Below are positions 49,137 to 58,522 of a DNA stretch of 64,000 nt, in pieces (positions within the stretch are counted from its first letter, which is position 1; every line of letters starts with the position of its first letter). The translations under genes were made by a program, and so were the position numbers. The notes beneath the pieces are model-generated. The model saw nothing but the letters and a program-made list of their open reading frames with translations, searched no databases and was not told where the DNA came from. The DNA is from CALFML01 sp044222245 (lineage in GTDB: Bacteria; Myxococcota_A; Polyangia; Palsa-1104; JAEUJZ01): positions 1-64,000 of the forward strand of contig JBGANQ010000042.1 in NCBI GenBank assembly GCA_044222245.1. Reading direction: 5' to 3'.

Positions 49137-50624
49137 ATGACTTGCCTGTCTCCTGACAGCCCTGGCGTAGCCGCTCGCCCGCCTGTCCCCCGCCGGCGCG
49201 GCGCGCTGGCAGGCTACGGTGAGCAGGGCCTGGTCGCGCTCGCCCTGTGCGGCGTCGCCTTGCTGGCAGTGCCGGGCTTGCGCTACCGCATCGATGGCAG
49301 CAGCTGCGCATCGTGGCCGCCGGTAGGCCAGAGCCTGGGCTACGCCGCGGTCTATCTGCTCGCGCTGCTGCTTCTGACCGTGGCCTGGCTGGGCCTGGTG
49401 CGGCGGGCGAGCGAGCCGGGGGGGCCGAGCCTGCGCCGGGTGCTGGTCTACGCCGCGCTCGTGCACGCGGTGGCCCTGCTGGTGCCGCCGTTTCTCTCGG
49501 ATGATCCGCTCTTTTATGCGGCGCTGAGCCGCGTGCTGGCCGCCTTCCACGGCAGCGCCTACACGCCGCTGTGCCAGACGCTCCCGGCCGGCGATCCATT
49601 TCTGACCGTGCTGACGCCGAGCTGGCAGTGCGGCACCAGCGCCTACTTCCCTGGATTTCACTGGCTGGCGCTGGCGATCGGCCGGCTGGCGGGGACAAGC
49701 CTCACCCTGCACCTGCGCCTCTATCAGCTGGCCGGGGCGTCGCTGATGCTGCTGACTGCCTGGGTGGCCGGGGCCGCGCTCGCGCCCACTCGGCTGCCGC
49801 CGGCGCTGGGGGCGGCGCTTTTGGCCTGGAACCCGATTGCGGTGATCGAAGGCACCATCAACGCCCACAACGACGCGCTGCTGGCGCTCGGGTGCGCCGG
49901 CTTTGCCTGCTTTGTGGTCCGCCAGCGGCCGCTGCCCGCGCTGGCCTGCCTGCTCGCCTGCCTGGCGGTCAAGGCCTCGGCCGGCCTGCTGCTCGGGATG
50001 TATGGGCTGTCGCTGCTGTTCGGGCTGGTGCGGCGCCGCTGGCCAGCGGTCTCGCGCCGGCTGCCGTGGGCGCTTGGGGTGGCGCTGGCAGTCGCCCTGG
50101 TGGCGATCGCCCTCCTTCGGGCCCCTACCGGCGGCCTGAACATGTTCACCGCCCTCATCGGCAGCCCCGCCGACCCCTGGGACTACTGCACCCGCTCGCT
50201 GGAGTGCCTGCCGCGCGTCATCCTGCGCTGGCTCCTGCTGCGGCCGACCGCGGCCTGGAAGGTCGGGCTGGGCTTTCGCGCCCTGGCGGCGGGGTGGCTC
50301 CTGTGGTGCGCCTGGCGCGCCGAGCGGCGGCCGCTGACCTGGCTGGCGACCGGGCTGTTTATCTACTACCTGCTGCTGCACGGCTGGGCGCAGACCTGGT
50401 ACCTGCTGCCGCTGTTGCCGCTGTTGCCGTTTGCCAGCGCCGCGACTGCGCCGGCGATGCGCACGGTGTGCGTGTCGGGGTGCGCGTACTATGGCGGCTA
50501 CCTGATCGGCGGCTGCGTCGATACAAACCTCGGCCGCGGGGTCGTGGACCTGCTTGAAGGCCTGGCTACCGTGGCTCCGCCCGCGGTAGCCCTGTGGCGA
50601 TATAGGAATCGAACCGATGGCTGA
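49137..50624 (+). CDS. Polytopic GT-C-like glycosyltransferase
   Basis: A 495-residue integral membrane protein with about 10-12 hydrophobic helices. The first large loop holds PPFLSDDPLFYAALSRVL, with the paired Asp typical of GT-C enzymes that use polyprenyl-phosphate sugars. WNPIAVIEGTINAHNDALLA and LLLHGWAQTWYLLPLLPLLP are further family-like segments (DUF2029/mannosyltransferase type). The sugar is unknown. It starts 60 bp after the GT2 gene and overlaps the export ATPase gene by 8 bp, so the three are an operon acting on an envelope glycan. Confidence 0.78.
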   Translation: MTCLSPDSPGVAARPPVPRRRGALAGYGEQGLVALALCGVALLAVPGLRYRIDGSSCASWPPVGQSLGYAAVYLLALLLLTVAWLGLVRRASEPGGPSLRRVLVYAALVHAVALLVPPFLSDDPLFYAALSRVLAAFHGSAYTPLCQTLPAGDPFLTVLTPSWQCGTSAYFPGFHWLALAIGRLAGTSLTLHLRLYQLAGASLMLLTAWVAGAALAPTRLPPALGAALLAWNPIAVIEGTINAHNDALLALGCAGFACFVVRQRPLPALACLLACLAVKASAGLLLGMYGLSLLFGLVRRRWPAVSRRLPWALGVALAVALVAIALLRAPTGGLNMFTALIGSPADPWDYCTRSLECLPRVILRWLLLRPTAAWKVGLGFRALAAGWLLWCAWRAERRPLTWLATGLFIYYLLLHGWAQTWYLLPLLPLLPFASAATAPAMRTVCVSGCAYYGGYLIGGCVDTNLGRGVVDLLEGLATVAPPAVALWRYRNRTDG

Positions 50625-51489
50625 CCTGGCTTCTGTCTCCCTGCCGAGCTCGGCGCCCGCTGCGCCGCCCGTGGTCCTCGACTCGGACCTCGCCGACCCC
50701 GCCGACCCCGAGGCGGCGGCGCTCTTGGCCCCAGCCCGCGAGCCGCTGATCGTCCGCTTCACCGAGGTCGGCAAGACCTTCCGCCGGTTCGATTTCCAGC
50801 CCTTCTTGCTGCGCAACCTGATGATGCGGCTGACCGGCCGCGCCAAGCCGCCGCGCGAGTTCTGGCCGCTGCGCCACATCAGCTTCGACATCCGGCGCGG
50901 CGAGACGGTGGGCATCATCGGCTCCAACGGCTCGGGCAAGAGCACCCTCTTGCGCCTGCTCGCCGGGGCCTGCTACCCGACCGAGGGCTGTATCTCGGTG
51001 CGCGGCCGCATCGCCCCGCTGCTGGCTCTGGGCGCCGGCTTCCACCCCGACATGACCGGGCGCGAGTGCGTCGAGGTCAACGGCACGGCGCTCGGACTGT
51101 CGCGGACCGAGATCCAGGAGCGCATGGGCGACATCCTGCATTTCGCCGAGCTGCTCGACTTCCTCGACACGCCGGTGCGCTATTACTCCTCGGGGATGCT
51201 CGCGCGGCTCGGCTTCGCGGTAGCGGTCCACACCGATCCGGACCTTTTGCTGGTCGATGAGGTCCTCTCGGTGGGCGACTACGCCTTCCACCAGAAGTGC
51301 ATCGCCCGGATCCACGAGATCCAGCGCTCGGGGACGACCATCCTTTTCGTCTCCCACTCGGCCAGCACCGTCGAGGAGCTGTGCGAGCGGGTGCTGTGGC
51401 TGCGCGACGGGCGCCTGGTCCGCGACGGCGAGCCCAAGCCGGTGCTGGCCGAGTACATCCACTGGCAGGAAGGCCTGGTCAGCGCCTAG
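50617..51489 (+). CDS. Polysaccharide-export ABC ATPase, Wzt/TagH-like
   Basis: A 290-residue nucleotide-binding subunit. A 45-residue Ala/Pro-rich N-terminal arm precedes the ATPase, with PREFWPLRHISFDIRRGE, Walker A GSNGSGKST (102-110), the glycan-exporter-type YYSSGMLARLGFAVAVHTDP signature, LLLVDEVLSVGD Walker B and the switch VSHSASTVEEL. These match ATPases for O-antigen and teichoic-acid export. No C-terminal carbohydrate-binding domain is present, and no permease gene follows in the window. The 3' end overlaps the convergent paoC-like gene by 11 bp. Confidence 0.88.
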   Translation: MADLASVSLPSSAPAAPPVVLDSDLADPADPEAAALLAPAREPLIVRFTEVGKTFRRFDFQPFLLRNLMMRLTGRAKPPREFWPLRHISFDIRRGETVGIIGSNGSGKSTLLRLLAGACYPTEGCISVRGRIAPLLALGAGFHPDMTGRECVEVNGTALGLSRTEIQERMGDILHFAELLDFLDTPVRYYSSGMLARLGFAVAVHTDPDLLLVDEVLSVGDYAFHQKCIARIHEIQRSGTTILFVSHSASTVEELCERVLWLRDGRLVRDGEPKPVLAEYIHWQEGLVSA

Positions 51490-53710
51490 CGAGCAGCTTG
51501 TCTGGGGTGATCGGCAGCTCGCGTACGCGCACGCCGGTGGCGTGGTAGACCGCGTTGGCAATCGCCGGCGCGACGCCGGTTAGGACCAGCTCCCCGATGC
51601 CGCGCGCGCCCAGCTCGCCAAGCTGCGGGTCGGGTGGGCCGACAAAGTGGATCTCGATCTCGCCGACGTCGGCGCAGGTCGGCAGCAGGTAGTCGGCCAG
51701 GTCGGGGTTCTGCGGCCGGCCGCTGCGCGGGTCGTACCGCGTCTGCTCCAGGAGCGCCATGCCGATGCCCATGACGACGCCGCTGTAGCCCTGGCTCCGC
51801 GCCGTCTTGGGGTTTAGGACCCGTCCGACGTCGAGCACGCTGACGTGGCGGGCGACCCGCACCTCGCCGCTGTCGGGGTCGACGTGAACCTCGCAGAACT
51901 GGGCTCCGAACGACTGCACCGCATAGCCGTCCGCCGTGGGGTCCGGCCGGACCTGCGCCTCGGCCTCGACCGCCGCCTGCCGGGCGCGTCCGAGCAGCGC
52001 CGCCAAGCTCTCCCGCCGCGCCGGGGCCGCGGTGGTGGACAGCACCCCGGCGGCGGCCGTCAGCTCCTCGGGCCGGCGCCCATGCAGCGGCGACTGCGGA
52101 TCGCCGCTGGCGAGCGCCTTCCACCGCTGCAGCGCCGCCCGTGCTGCCGCCTGCACCGCCGGCGGCACGCTGGCCGCGGTCACCGACCCGCCCGACAGCG
52201 GGGCCGGCGGCAGCGTCGAGTCGCCGAGCTGCACGGTCACCGCCTCCACCGCCACCCCCAGCTCCTGCGCCGCCGTCTGCGCCAGGATCGTATAGGTCCC
52301 GGTGCCCAGGTCCTGGGTCGCGCTCTGCACCAGCACCCGGCCGTCGGCCAGGAGGCGCACCCGTGCCGCCGCCGCGTCGCGGGTCCCGGGGAAGGTCGCG
52401 GTCGCCATGCCCAGCCCGACCAGCAGCGGGCCGCTGCGCAGCGTGCGCGGCTTGGGCGTCCAGCGCGTCCAGCCGATCTTTTCCATGCCCACCCGGTAGC
52501 ACTCGCGCAGGTTCTTGCTCGACCACGGTCGGCCCGACAGCGGATCGCGGTCGGCGTGGTTGAGCTGGCGCAGCCGCACCGGGTCCAGGCCGAGGTGACC
52601 GGCCAGCTCGTCCAGGCCGCACTCCAGCGCGAACAGGCCCGGGGCCTCTCCCGGGGCGCGCATGATCGTGGGCGTGGCCAGGTCGGTGCGCACAAACTGG
52701 TGCGCGGTGCGCACATTGGCGCAGGCATACAGCCCGCGCCCGACGCTGCTGGCCTGCTCGAAGTACTCATCGACCGTCGAGGTCCGGCTGAGCGTCGAGT
52801 GCATGAGCGCCCGCAGCGTGCCGTCGGTGGTTGCCGCCAGCTGCAGCGTCTGGATGGTCTCGGGCCGGTGCCCGCAGGCGGTCGCCATCTGCTGCCGGGA
52901 CAGCGCCACCTTGACCGGCCGCTTGAGCAGCTGCGCCGCCATCGCGGCCAGGATCGTGTGCGGCCACAGGAACCCCTTGCAGCCAAAGCCGCCGCCGACA
53001 AACGGCGACACGACGCGCACCTTGGCCAGCGGCAGGCCTAGGAGGTGAGCCACCCCGGCGCGGGTGCTGGCCACCCACTGCGTGCTGTCATACAGCACGA
53101 GCTCATCGCCGCTCGGCACCGCCAGGGTCGCCGGCGGCTCCAGCGGGTGGTGGTGCTCGGTCGGGGTACGGTAGGTCTGCTTCAGCTTGACCGGGGCCTC
53201 ATCGAAGGCGCGCTCGGGAGCCCCGCGCCGGTAGCTCTGCTCGGCCCCCGCGGGCCCGCTGGGCGTGTAGGCGGTGGCCATCGCCGACTCGATGGTCGCC
53301 GCCGGCTCCAGCGGCGCATAGCGCAGCGCGACCCGCGCCGCCGCAGCGACGGCCCGCTCGGCCGTGTCGGCGACCAGAAGTCCCAGGTACTGGCCGACAT
53401 AGTGAATGACGTCATCGGCCAGGGGCAGCCGCGCCTCTCCGAGCTGGACCGCGTCGGCCGCGGCGCCGCTGAGCGGCTGCAGCCGCGGCGCGTTTTCGCG
53501 CGTGAGGACCGCCATCACGCCCGGCAGCTGTAGCGCCGCCGCGGCGTCGATGGCGACCAGCCGCCCCTTGGCGATCGCGCTGCACAGCGGGACCCCGTGC
53601 AGCACCCCCGACACCGGCTGATCCGCCGCATAGCGCGCCGCGCCCGTGACCTTCAGCGGCGCATCGACCCGCGGCAGCGGCTGCCCGACTCCGCTCGCTT
53701 CGGCCTTCAT
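51479..53710 (-). CDS. paoC: Molybdenum-binding subunit of periplasmic aldehyde oxidoreductase
   Basis: A 743-residue xanthine-oxidase-family catalytic subunit. Features are PLPRVDAPLKVTGAARYAAD at the N-terminus, the substrate/cofactor segments HHHPLEPPATLAV and FVGGGFGCKGFLWPH, and IMRAPGEAPGLFALECGLDE. QDLGTGTYTILAQTAAQELG and LSGGSVTAASVPPAVQAA follow. GARGIGELVLTGVAPAIANA carries the active-site Glu in GIGE. Together with the next two genes it matches PaoABC, which oxidises aldehydes in the E. coli periplasm. It overlaps the paoB-like stop by ATGA. A maturation gene (paoD/xdhC-like) is not seen. Confidence 0.9.
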   Translation of the reverse strand: MKAEASGVGQPLPRVDAPLKVTGAARYAADQPVSGVLHGVPLCSAIAKGRLVAIDAAAALQLPGVMAVLTRENAPRLQPLSGAAADAVQLGEARLPLADDVIHYVGQYLGLLVADTAERAVAAAARVALRYAPLEPAATIESAMATAYTPSGPAGAEQSYRRGAPERAFDEAPVKLKQTYRTPTEHHHPLEPPATLAVPSGDELVLYDSTQWVASTRAGVAHLLGLPLAKVRVVSPFVGGGFGCKGFLWPHTILAAMAAQLLKRPVKVALSRQQMATACGHRPETIQTLQLAATTDGTLRALMHSTLSRTSTVDEYFEQASSVGRGLYACANVRTAHQFVRTDLATPTIMRAPGEAPGLFALECGLDELAGHLGLDPVRLRQLNHADRDPLSGRPWSSKNLRECYRVGMEKIGWTRWTPKPRTLRSGPLLVGLGMATATFPGTRDAAAARVRLLADGRVLVQSATQDLGTGTYTILAQTAAQELGVAVEAVTVQLGDSTLPPAPLSGGSVTAASVPPAVQAAARAALQRWKALASGDPQSPLHGRRPEELTAAAGVLSTTAAPARRESLAALLGRARQAAVEAEAQVRPDPTADGYAVQSFGAQFCEVHVDPDSGEVRVARHVSVLDVGRVLNPKTARSQGYSGVVMGIGMALLEQTRYDPRSGRPQNPDLADYLLPTCADVGEIEIHFVGPPDPQLGELGARGIGELVLTGVAPAIANAVYHATGVRVRELPITPDKLLARR

Positions 53711-54690
53711 AGGGCACACGCCTGGGTCAGGGCGCGGATGATGCAGCGCTGCGCCAGCTCGACCTTGAAGGCGTTGTCGCGGCGCGGCTGCGCCTGCTGC
53801 AGCGCCGCCGCCGCGGCCGCGCGGAATAGCTCGGGCGTCGGCGCCTTGCCCTGCAGCGCCGCCTCGGCGGCCGCCGCGCGCCACGGCCGCGTCGCCACCC
53901 CGCCAAGGGCCACCCGCACGCTGTTGACAAGGCCCGCGCTCAGCTCCACCGCCACCGCGGCCGCGGCCAGGGCGAACTCGAACTCGGCGCGGTCCCGCAC
54001 CTTGAAGTAGACCGAGCGCGCCGCGCGCGGCGAGGCCGGCACCGTGATCGCGACGACCAGATCGCCCGGGGCGAGCACCGTCTCGCGCTCGGGCGTCGCC
54101 CCCGGCACAAGGTGGAACTCCTCCAGTGGCACCGTCCGCTCGCCGCCGCCCGTCGCCGGCAGCACCTGCACGGTGGCATCGAGCGCCAGGAGCGCGACGC
54201 ACATGTCCGAGGGGTGGGTGGCGATACAGCTCGGGCTGCCGCCGAGGATGGCGTGGGCGCGGTGCGGCCCGAGCAGCGCCGCGCAGCCAGCCCCCGCGGC
54301 GCGCTTGTTACAGGCGAAGCCGCTGCCGCGAAAGTACGCGCAGCGGGTGCGCTGCAGCAGGTTGCCGCCGACCGTCGCCATGTTGCGCAGCTGCGGCGAG
54401 GCTCCGGCTAAGATGGCCTGCGCCAGCACCGGATAGCGCTGCGCCACCTCGGGATGGTGGGCGAGGTCGCTGTTGCGCACCAGGGCGCCGATGCGCAGCC
54501 CGCCAGGCTGCAGCTCGATGCGCCCGAGCGGCAGCGCATTGATGTCGACCAGCCGCGCCGGCTGCTCGACGCCGAGCTTCATCAGATCGAGCAGCCCAGT
54601 GCCCCCGGCGATAAAGCGCGCGGACACCCCGCGGGTCTTAGCCAGGGCGTCGGCGGGGTCCTGGGCGCGGAGGAACTCAAAGGGCTCCAT
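53707..54690 (-). CDS. paoB: FAD-binding subunit of aldehyde oxidoreductase
   Basis: A 327-residue FAD protein of the CO-dehydrogenase medium-subunit family, carrying electrons from the molybdenum and iron-sulphur centres. It begins MEPFEFLRAQDPADALAKTR; ARFIAGGTGLLDLMKLGVEQ and MATVGGNLLQRTRCAYFRG are the FAD contacts. An insert with Cys residues (RTRCAYF, FACNKR, AGAGCAAL, GSPSCIATHPSDM) matches the extra [4Fe-4S] cluster of PaoB. That makes this the Pao type rather than plain xanthine dehydrogenase. It lies between the 2Fe-2S and molybdenum subunit genes in the same order as in E. coli. Confidence 0.88.
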   Translation of the reverse strand: MEPFEFLRAQDPADALAKTRGVSARFIAGGTGLLDLMKLGVEQPARLVDINALPLGRIELQPGGLRIGALVRNSDLAHHPEVAQRYPVLAQAILAGASPQLRNMATVGGNLLQRTRCAYFRGSGFACNKRAAGAGCAALLGPHRAHAILGGSPSCIATHPSDMCVALLALDATVQVLPATGGGERTVPLEEFHLVPGATPERETVLAPGDLVVAITVPASPRAARSVYFKVRDRAEFEFALAAAAVAVELSAGLVNSVRVALGGVATRPWRAAAAEAALQGKAPTPELFRAAAAAALQQAQPRRDNAFKVELAQRCIIRALTQACAL

Positions 54691-54711
54691 CTAGGCTCCT
54701 TGGCGGCGGGC

Positions 54712-55416
54712 TCATTTCGCCGGCGGCTGCGCGGCGCGCACGGCTTGCACCGCCGCGACGATGTTGGGGTAGGCGCCGCAGCGGCAGAGGTTGCCGCAGA
54801 GACCCCGACGAACATCGAGGTCGGGGGCGCCGCCCGGCTCGCTGAGCAGCCCCACCGCCGACAGGATCTGCCCCGGGGTGCAGTAGCCGCACTGCAGCGC
54901 GTCATGCTCGATAAAGGCCGCCTGCAGCGGGTGCAGCGCGCCGGCGCGGCCGAGACCTTCGATGGTGGTGACTGCCTTGCCGTCGTTCATCGCCGCCAGC
55001 GTCAGGCACGCATAGACGCGTCGCCCGTCCACGAGCACCGTGCAGGCGCCGCACTGGCCGTGGTCACAGCCCTTCTTGGCTCCGGTGAGCTGCAGGTGAT
55101 CTCGCAGGGCGTCGAGCAGGGTGACCCGCGGGTCCAGGTTGAGCACCCGCTCGACCTGGTTGACCTGCAGCCTGACCGCGAGCTCGCCCGGCGCCGGTGG
55201 GGACGCGGGCAGCGGCGCGGGCCCCCCGGGCGCGGGCGCCGTGGCGCCGCGGGCCTCGGGGACGAGCAGGGCGCAGGCGGTGACCGCACCGGCCGTGCCG
55301 AGAAAGCCGCGCCGGGTCAGGCCCTCGGAGGCGGGGCGCTCGTCAGCGCGCGGCGCTTCCACGGTCACAGGTTCGCCAGCGGGCGGCGCGGCGTTGGCAG
55401 GAGGCAGGTTGGGCAT
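54712..55416 (-). CDS. paoA: Tat-exported [2Fe-2S] subunit of aldehyde oxidoreductase
   Basis: A 234-residue iron-sulphur subunit. The N-terminal region has a twin-arginine signal (LTRRGFLGTAGAVTACALLV, residues about 34-53), predicting export of the folded complex to the periplasm. The plant-ferredoxin-like domain has KKGCDHGQCGACTVLVDG and RRVYACLTLA. The C-terminal helical domain has QCGYCTPGQI and LCGNLCRCGAYPNIV, so both [2Fe-2S] ligand sets are complete. GGAG lies 6 nt before ATG 55416. It is the first gene of the paoABC-like operon. Confidence 0.9.
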   Translation of the reverse strand: MPNLPPANAAPPAGEPVTVEAPRADERPASEGLTRRGFLGTAGAVTACALLVPEARGATAPAPGGPAPLPASPPAPGELAVRLQVNQVERVLNLDPRVTLLDALRDHLQLTGAKKGCDHGQCGACTVLVDGRRVYACLTLAAMNDGKAVTTIEGLGRAGALHPLQAAFIEHDALQCGYCTPGQILSAVGLLSEPGGAPDLDVRRGLCGNLCRCGAYPNIVAAVQAVRAAQPPAK

Positions 55417-55610
55417 GAGGTCTCCAGCGCGGGGGCTTCACAGGGTGCTACCACGACTTGGCTGGGTTGCGGAATGAACCGCTGCGTTTCGCCCGCCGTC
55501 CGCCGGCCCCGCGCAGCAGCAAGCGACGCCATCGCACCGCGCGGCGCCCGAGCTGCCCTGTGGGGACGCAGCCAAGGCGGCTCACGGCCTGGGCGCGCCC
55601 GCGTCCGGCC

Positions 55611-56021
55611 CTACAAGCCCTTGGCCACCGCTGCCATCTGACGGGCGAGCCAGGCCCGCGCCGCGGACTCGGTCTTGCAGACGAACATAGGGACGTCGCT
55701 GCCGGTCATCAGCCGGTGCGCGTTGTGCATCAGGCTGCCCAGGGTGCTGATGATGAAGCTCGTGCTGATCATGGCCACCGCCAGCGGGGGTCGCTGGACC
55801 AGCCAGCGGGAGTGCTGCTTGCGCGCATCGGCGCTCAGGCTGCCGGCCTGCAGCGTGTCGGAGAGGACGAAGAAGCGCTGGGCGGTCCCCAGGTGAGCAT
55901 CGACCAGCTGGGCCATGCGCAGCGAGTCCGCCACTGCGAACGGGCCGACAAACCGGACGACGAGTAGAGGCCCAGGTTCAAACTCCAGCCAGTGGGTCCC
56001 TAGCGCTATGCGCTCAGCCAT
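55611..56021 (-). CDS. STAS/SpoIIAA-like small protein
   Basis: A 136-residue cytoplasmic protein. It has the alternating strand-helix pattern of the SpoIIAA-like/STAS group, with LLVVRFVGPFAVADSLRMAQ, RFFVLSDTLQAGSLSADARK, VAMISTSFIISTLGSLMHNA and PMFVCKTESAARAWLARQM. Relatives act as anti-sigma antagonists or have unknown roles. No phosphorylatable serine in the classical DSxG context is clear. It stands alone, 194 bp upstream of the paoABC-like operon in the same direction but with intervening non-coding DNA. The family call is by overall pattern only. Confidence 0.6.
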   Translation of the reverse strand: MAERIALGTHWLEFEPGPLLVVRFVGPFAVADSLRMAQLVDAHLGTAQRFFVLSDTLQAGSLSADARKQHSRWLVQRPPLAVAMISTSFIISTLGSLMHNAHRLMTGSDVPMFVCKTESAARAWLARQMAAVAKGL

Positions 56022-56253
56022 GACGACACCGGCTAACCAACAGACCGCTTTCGAAGAGTGAGCGCATGCTTGCGTCTTACCGAAGTCGATCGCCTAGCCG
56101 CGGTCTTTTGCGGCACCGCCGTGCCGGGCGCCCCCAAGAGGCCGCCCCCGTCGCGAGACCGGGTCGCGAGTCGTGTCTCCTGAAGACCATTGTAAGGGCG
56201 AAGGCCGCCCGCGTCGATCCCTCAGCCGGGCTGGCTGAAGGCCCCACGTCCCC

Positions 56254-58275
56254 CTACCTCGGCCGCTGCGGGTCGGGACAGAGCCAGCGCTCGTGCGAGG
56301 CCGTGCGGCGACTCGGCGTCGCTCGCAGCGCGGTCCGCGGCTCGGCGGTCCTGGCTAACGGCAAGGGGCGGGGCGATGGGCCGCTGGACCCGCTGCCGCC
56401 CGACGGCGCCGGCGCTGCGACTACCGGCGCAGGGCGGAGCGATGGACGGCCGACTCCGCTGCCGGCCGACGGCGTCGGCGCTGCGACTACCGGCGAGGGA
56501 GGGGCCGATACGCTGCCGACTCCGCTGCCGGCCGACTGCGCGGGCGCTGCGAGCGCCGGTGGAGTAGGGGCCGATGGGCTGCCGGCCCCGCTGCCGCCCG
56601 ATGGCGCCGGCGCCGGGGCGAGCGGGGGAGGGTGCAGGGACTGCTCGGCGCGCGCGGCCCGCGCGGTGGCTTCGCGGGCGGCGTGCTCCAGCCGCGCGAG
56701 CCGCCTGTGGGCGCTTCCCAGGGCCACCAGGCTGAGGCCAAGCAGCAGCGCCAGCGCGACCAGCGGGACCGCCCAGAGTCGCGGCGGCAGCGGGCGGTCG
56801 CGCGCGGCGGCAGCGAGCGGCTGCGCGGGGTCGCCCGGGAGCCGCGTCAGGGCCTTGTCGCGCAGCTCGCGCTGCAGGGCGGCGGCGCTCGATTGGTGCT
56901 TGGCCTCGACCTCGCTGCGGGCCGCTTCCAGGCTGGCCAGCAGCACCCGGATCTCGCAGGGCGCCAGCGCTTCAGGGTTCTTGCGGGCCCACGCCTGCGC
57001 GGTCTTCAGCGAGCTCCCGCGCAGAAGCCCCGCACCAACGGAGCGAGGGTCAGCTCGCTCCTCCCGCGCCAGCGCCTCGCGGAGGATGAGGCGGACCTCC
57101 TGCTCGCGGGCCCAGTCTTCGCCCAGGCGCGCGGCCAAAAGGCGGCAGCGCGGCCGCAGGCGGGGAGTGCCGGCGGCGTCGACGACCTGGGTGCTAAGAC
57201 CGCACAGCCGCAGCTCGCGCTGCAGCTCGTCCAGCGGGTCCGGGGTCACCGGCTGGCCGCTGAGCAACCGGCGATAAAGGGCCAGCAGCGCCGCGGCCTG
57301 CGGGCTCCGGGCGTAGGCTTGGGCCATCTCGCGCAGGCACGGGTCGGCGGGCAGCGGCTCGTCCGCGGCGAGAAACAGGGTGTGGACGAGCCGGTCGACG
57401 CGCTCGCTGAGCTCCAGCTCACCGCCGACCGCCCCCGCGCCCGGTGGCGCCGGGGCCCGCGCGACCAGCTGCTGGCACAGGTGCAGGGTGAGCTGCGGGT
57501 GGCCGCCGGTCCAGGCGAACACCGCGTCCAGCCAGCCGTCGACCGACTCCCCCTCGCGAACGAGCGCCGCCAGCGCCGGACCCAGCGCCGCCAGCTGGTC
57601 CCGGGCAAAATCCGGCAGCAGCAAGGTCACAGCGTCCCGGAGTCCCGCCGGCAGCGACCCCGAGACGAGCCGCGCCAGCGGCAGGCAGCTGAAGATCCCG
57701 AGGGTCAGCGCCCCCGCCGCCTGCGACTCTTGCACCTGCTGCAGCGCCGCCAGCACCGCGGCCACCTCCAGCGGCAGCGCCTCCAGGGCGTCCAGATCGT
57801 CCAGCAAGAGCACCGTCTTGGCCTCCGCGGTCACGACCTCCTCCTGGACGTAGCGGCGGAAGCGGTCGGCCGGCGGCACCTCGGCGTGGCGCTGCCAGAA
57901 GGCGCCGATCGCAGGCAGCCGCAGCTCGCGGGCCAGCGCCGCGCACAGCGCCTGGTAGGCCGCGCCGCTCGAGGCGGCCTGCAGCGAGCGCGCCTCGATG
58001 CTGGCGCAGCGAATCGGAGGGGTGTCCGCGGGCCCCCCGTCCCCATCGCCCCCCGCCTGGAGGGCCCGCATGGCGCGCGCCCGCAGGCTCGACTTGCCGC
58101 TGAACCGCGGTCCCAGCACCACCGCTGTGCGGCCGGCGCGCAGCGCCTCGACAAGCTGCGCGTCGGCCGGACGCGCAATGTAAAGCGCGCCCGGCTGCAC
58201 CGCCCCCCGGCTCTGCAGCGGCACGCCGGCTCGCGGCGGCGCCCCTTCGGGGCAGGGCAGCAGCTGGCTCCTCAA
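56254..58275 (-). CDS. Membrane-anchored AAA/STAND-type ATPase with Pro/Ala repeat tail
   Basis: A 673-residue protein. It starts at TTG 58275, chosen because GGAGG lies 7 nt upstream; the open frame extends further but would run into the divergent phosphatase gene. ALYIARPADAQLVEALRAGR followed by Walker A GPRFSGKSSLRARA (near 51) marks an AAA-like domain of the signalling type. VLLLDDLDALEALP is Walker B. A helical region follows, then a membrane helix near 498-519 (LWAVPLVALALLLGLSLVAL), a short coiled coil, and an extracytoplasmic tail with four 22-residue Pro/Ala/Ser/Gly repeats. Such proteins often follow sensor domains, but none is fused here. Function unknown. Confidence 0.72.
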   Translation of the reverse strand: MRSQLLPCPEGAPPRAGVPLQSRGAVQPGALYIARPADAQLVEALRAGRTAVVLGPRFSGKSSLRARAMRALQAGGDGDGGPADTPPIRCASIEARSLQAASSGAAYQALCAALARELRLPAIGAFWQRHAEVPPADRFRRYVQEEVVTAEAKTVLLLDDLDALEALPLEVAAVLAALQQVQESQAAGALTLGIFSCLPLARLVSGSLPAGLRDAVTLLLPDFARDQLAALGPALAALVREGESVDGWLDAVFAWTGGHPQLTLHLCQQLVARAPAPPGAGAVGGELELSERVDRLVHTLFLAADEPLPADPCLREMAQAYARSPQAAALLALYRRLLSGQPVTPDPLDELQRELRLCGLSTQVVDAAGTPRLRPRCRLLAARLGEDWAREQEVRLILREALAREERADPRSVGAGLLRGSSLKTAQAWARKNPEALAPCEIRVLLASLEAARSEVEAKHQSSAAALQRELRDKALTRLPGDPAQPLAAAARDRPLPPRLWAVPLVALALLLGLSLVALGSAHRRLARLEHAAREATARAARAEQSLHPPPLAPAPAPSGGSGAGSPSAPTPPALAAPAQSAGSGVGSVSAPPSPVVAAPTPSAGSGVGRPSLRPAPVVAAPAPSGGSGSSGPSPRPLPLARTAEPRTALRATPSRRTASHERWLCPDPQRPR
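56360..56623 (-). repeat. 66-bp tandem repeats in AAA/STAND gene tail
   Basis: About four in-frame units encode 22-residue blocks of the form AP[AT][PQ]S[AG]GSG followed by a Pro/Ser/Ala run. Boundaries are approximate because the units diverge. The segment would be extended and extracytoplasmic. Confidence 0.7.
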
Positions 58276-58522
58276 TCCCGCCCTCCGCCGCCGCTGGCGC
58301 CCGGGCGTCCGGCGACCGGCGGGACACTGCTTCGCCGGTCTCGCCACAGCCGCTGCGTCGCAGACCAAGAAACCATGAGGCCGCCATATGAGCACACAGC
58401 GACCCGTGCTGCCAAGCCGCCGCGCCGGACGGCGGGGGAGAGGACCGGAGCAGCGGGTCGGGTCGGGCCGCCAACCCCAGGACTGCCGCTCAGCGCAGGG
58501 CGGACGGTGATAGGCTGGCTTG

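Noticed and set aside
48042..50945. 967-codon open minus-strand frame across three glycan genes
   Set aside because: It spans three separate genes and the gaps between them; the product is Arg/Gln/Gly/Ala-rich with no domain. Antisense artefact.
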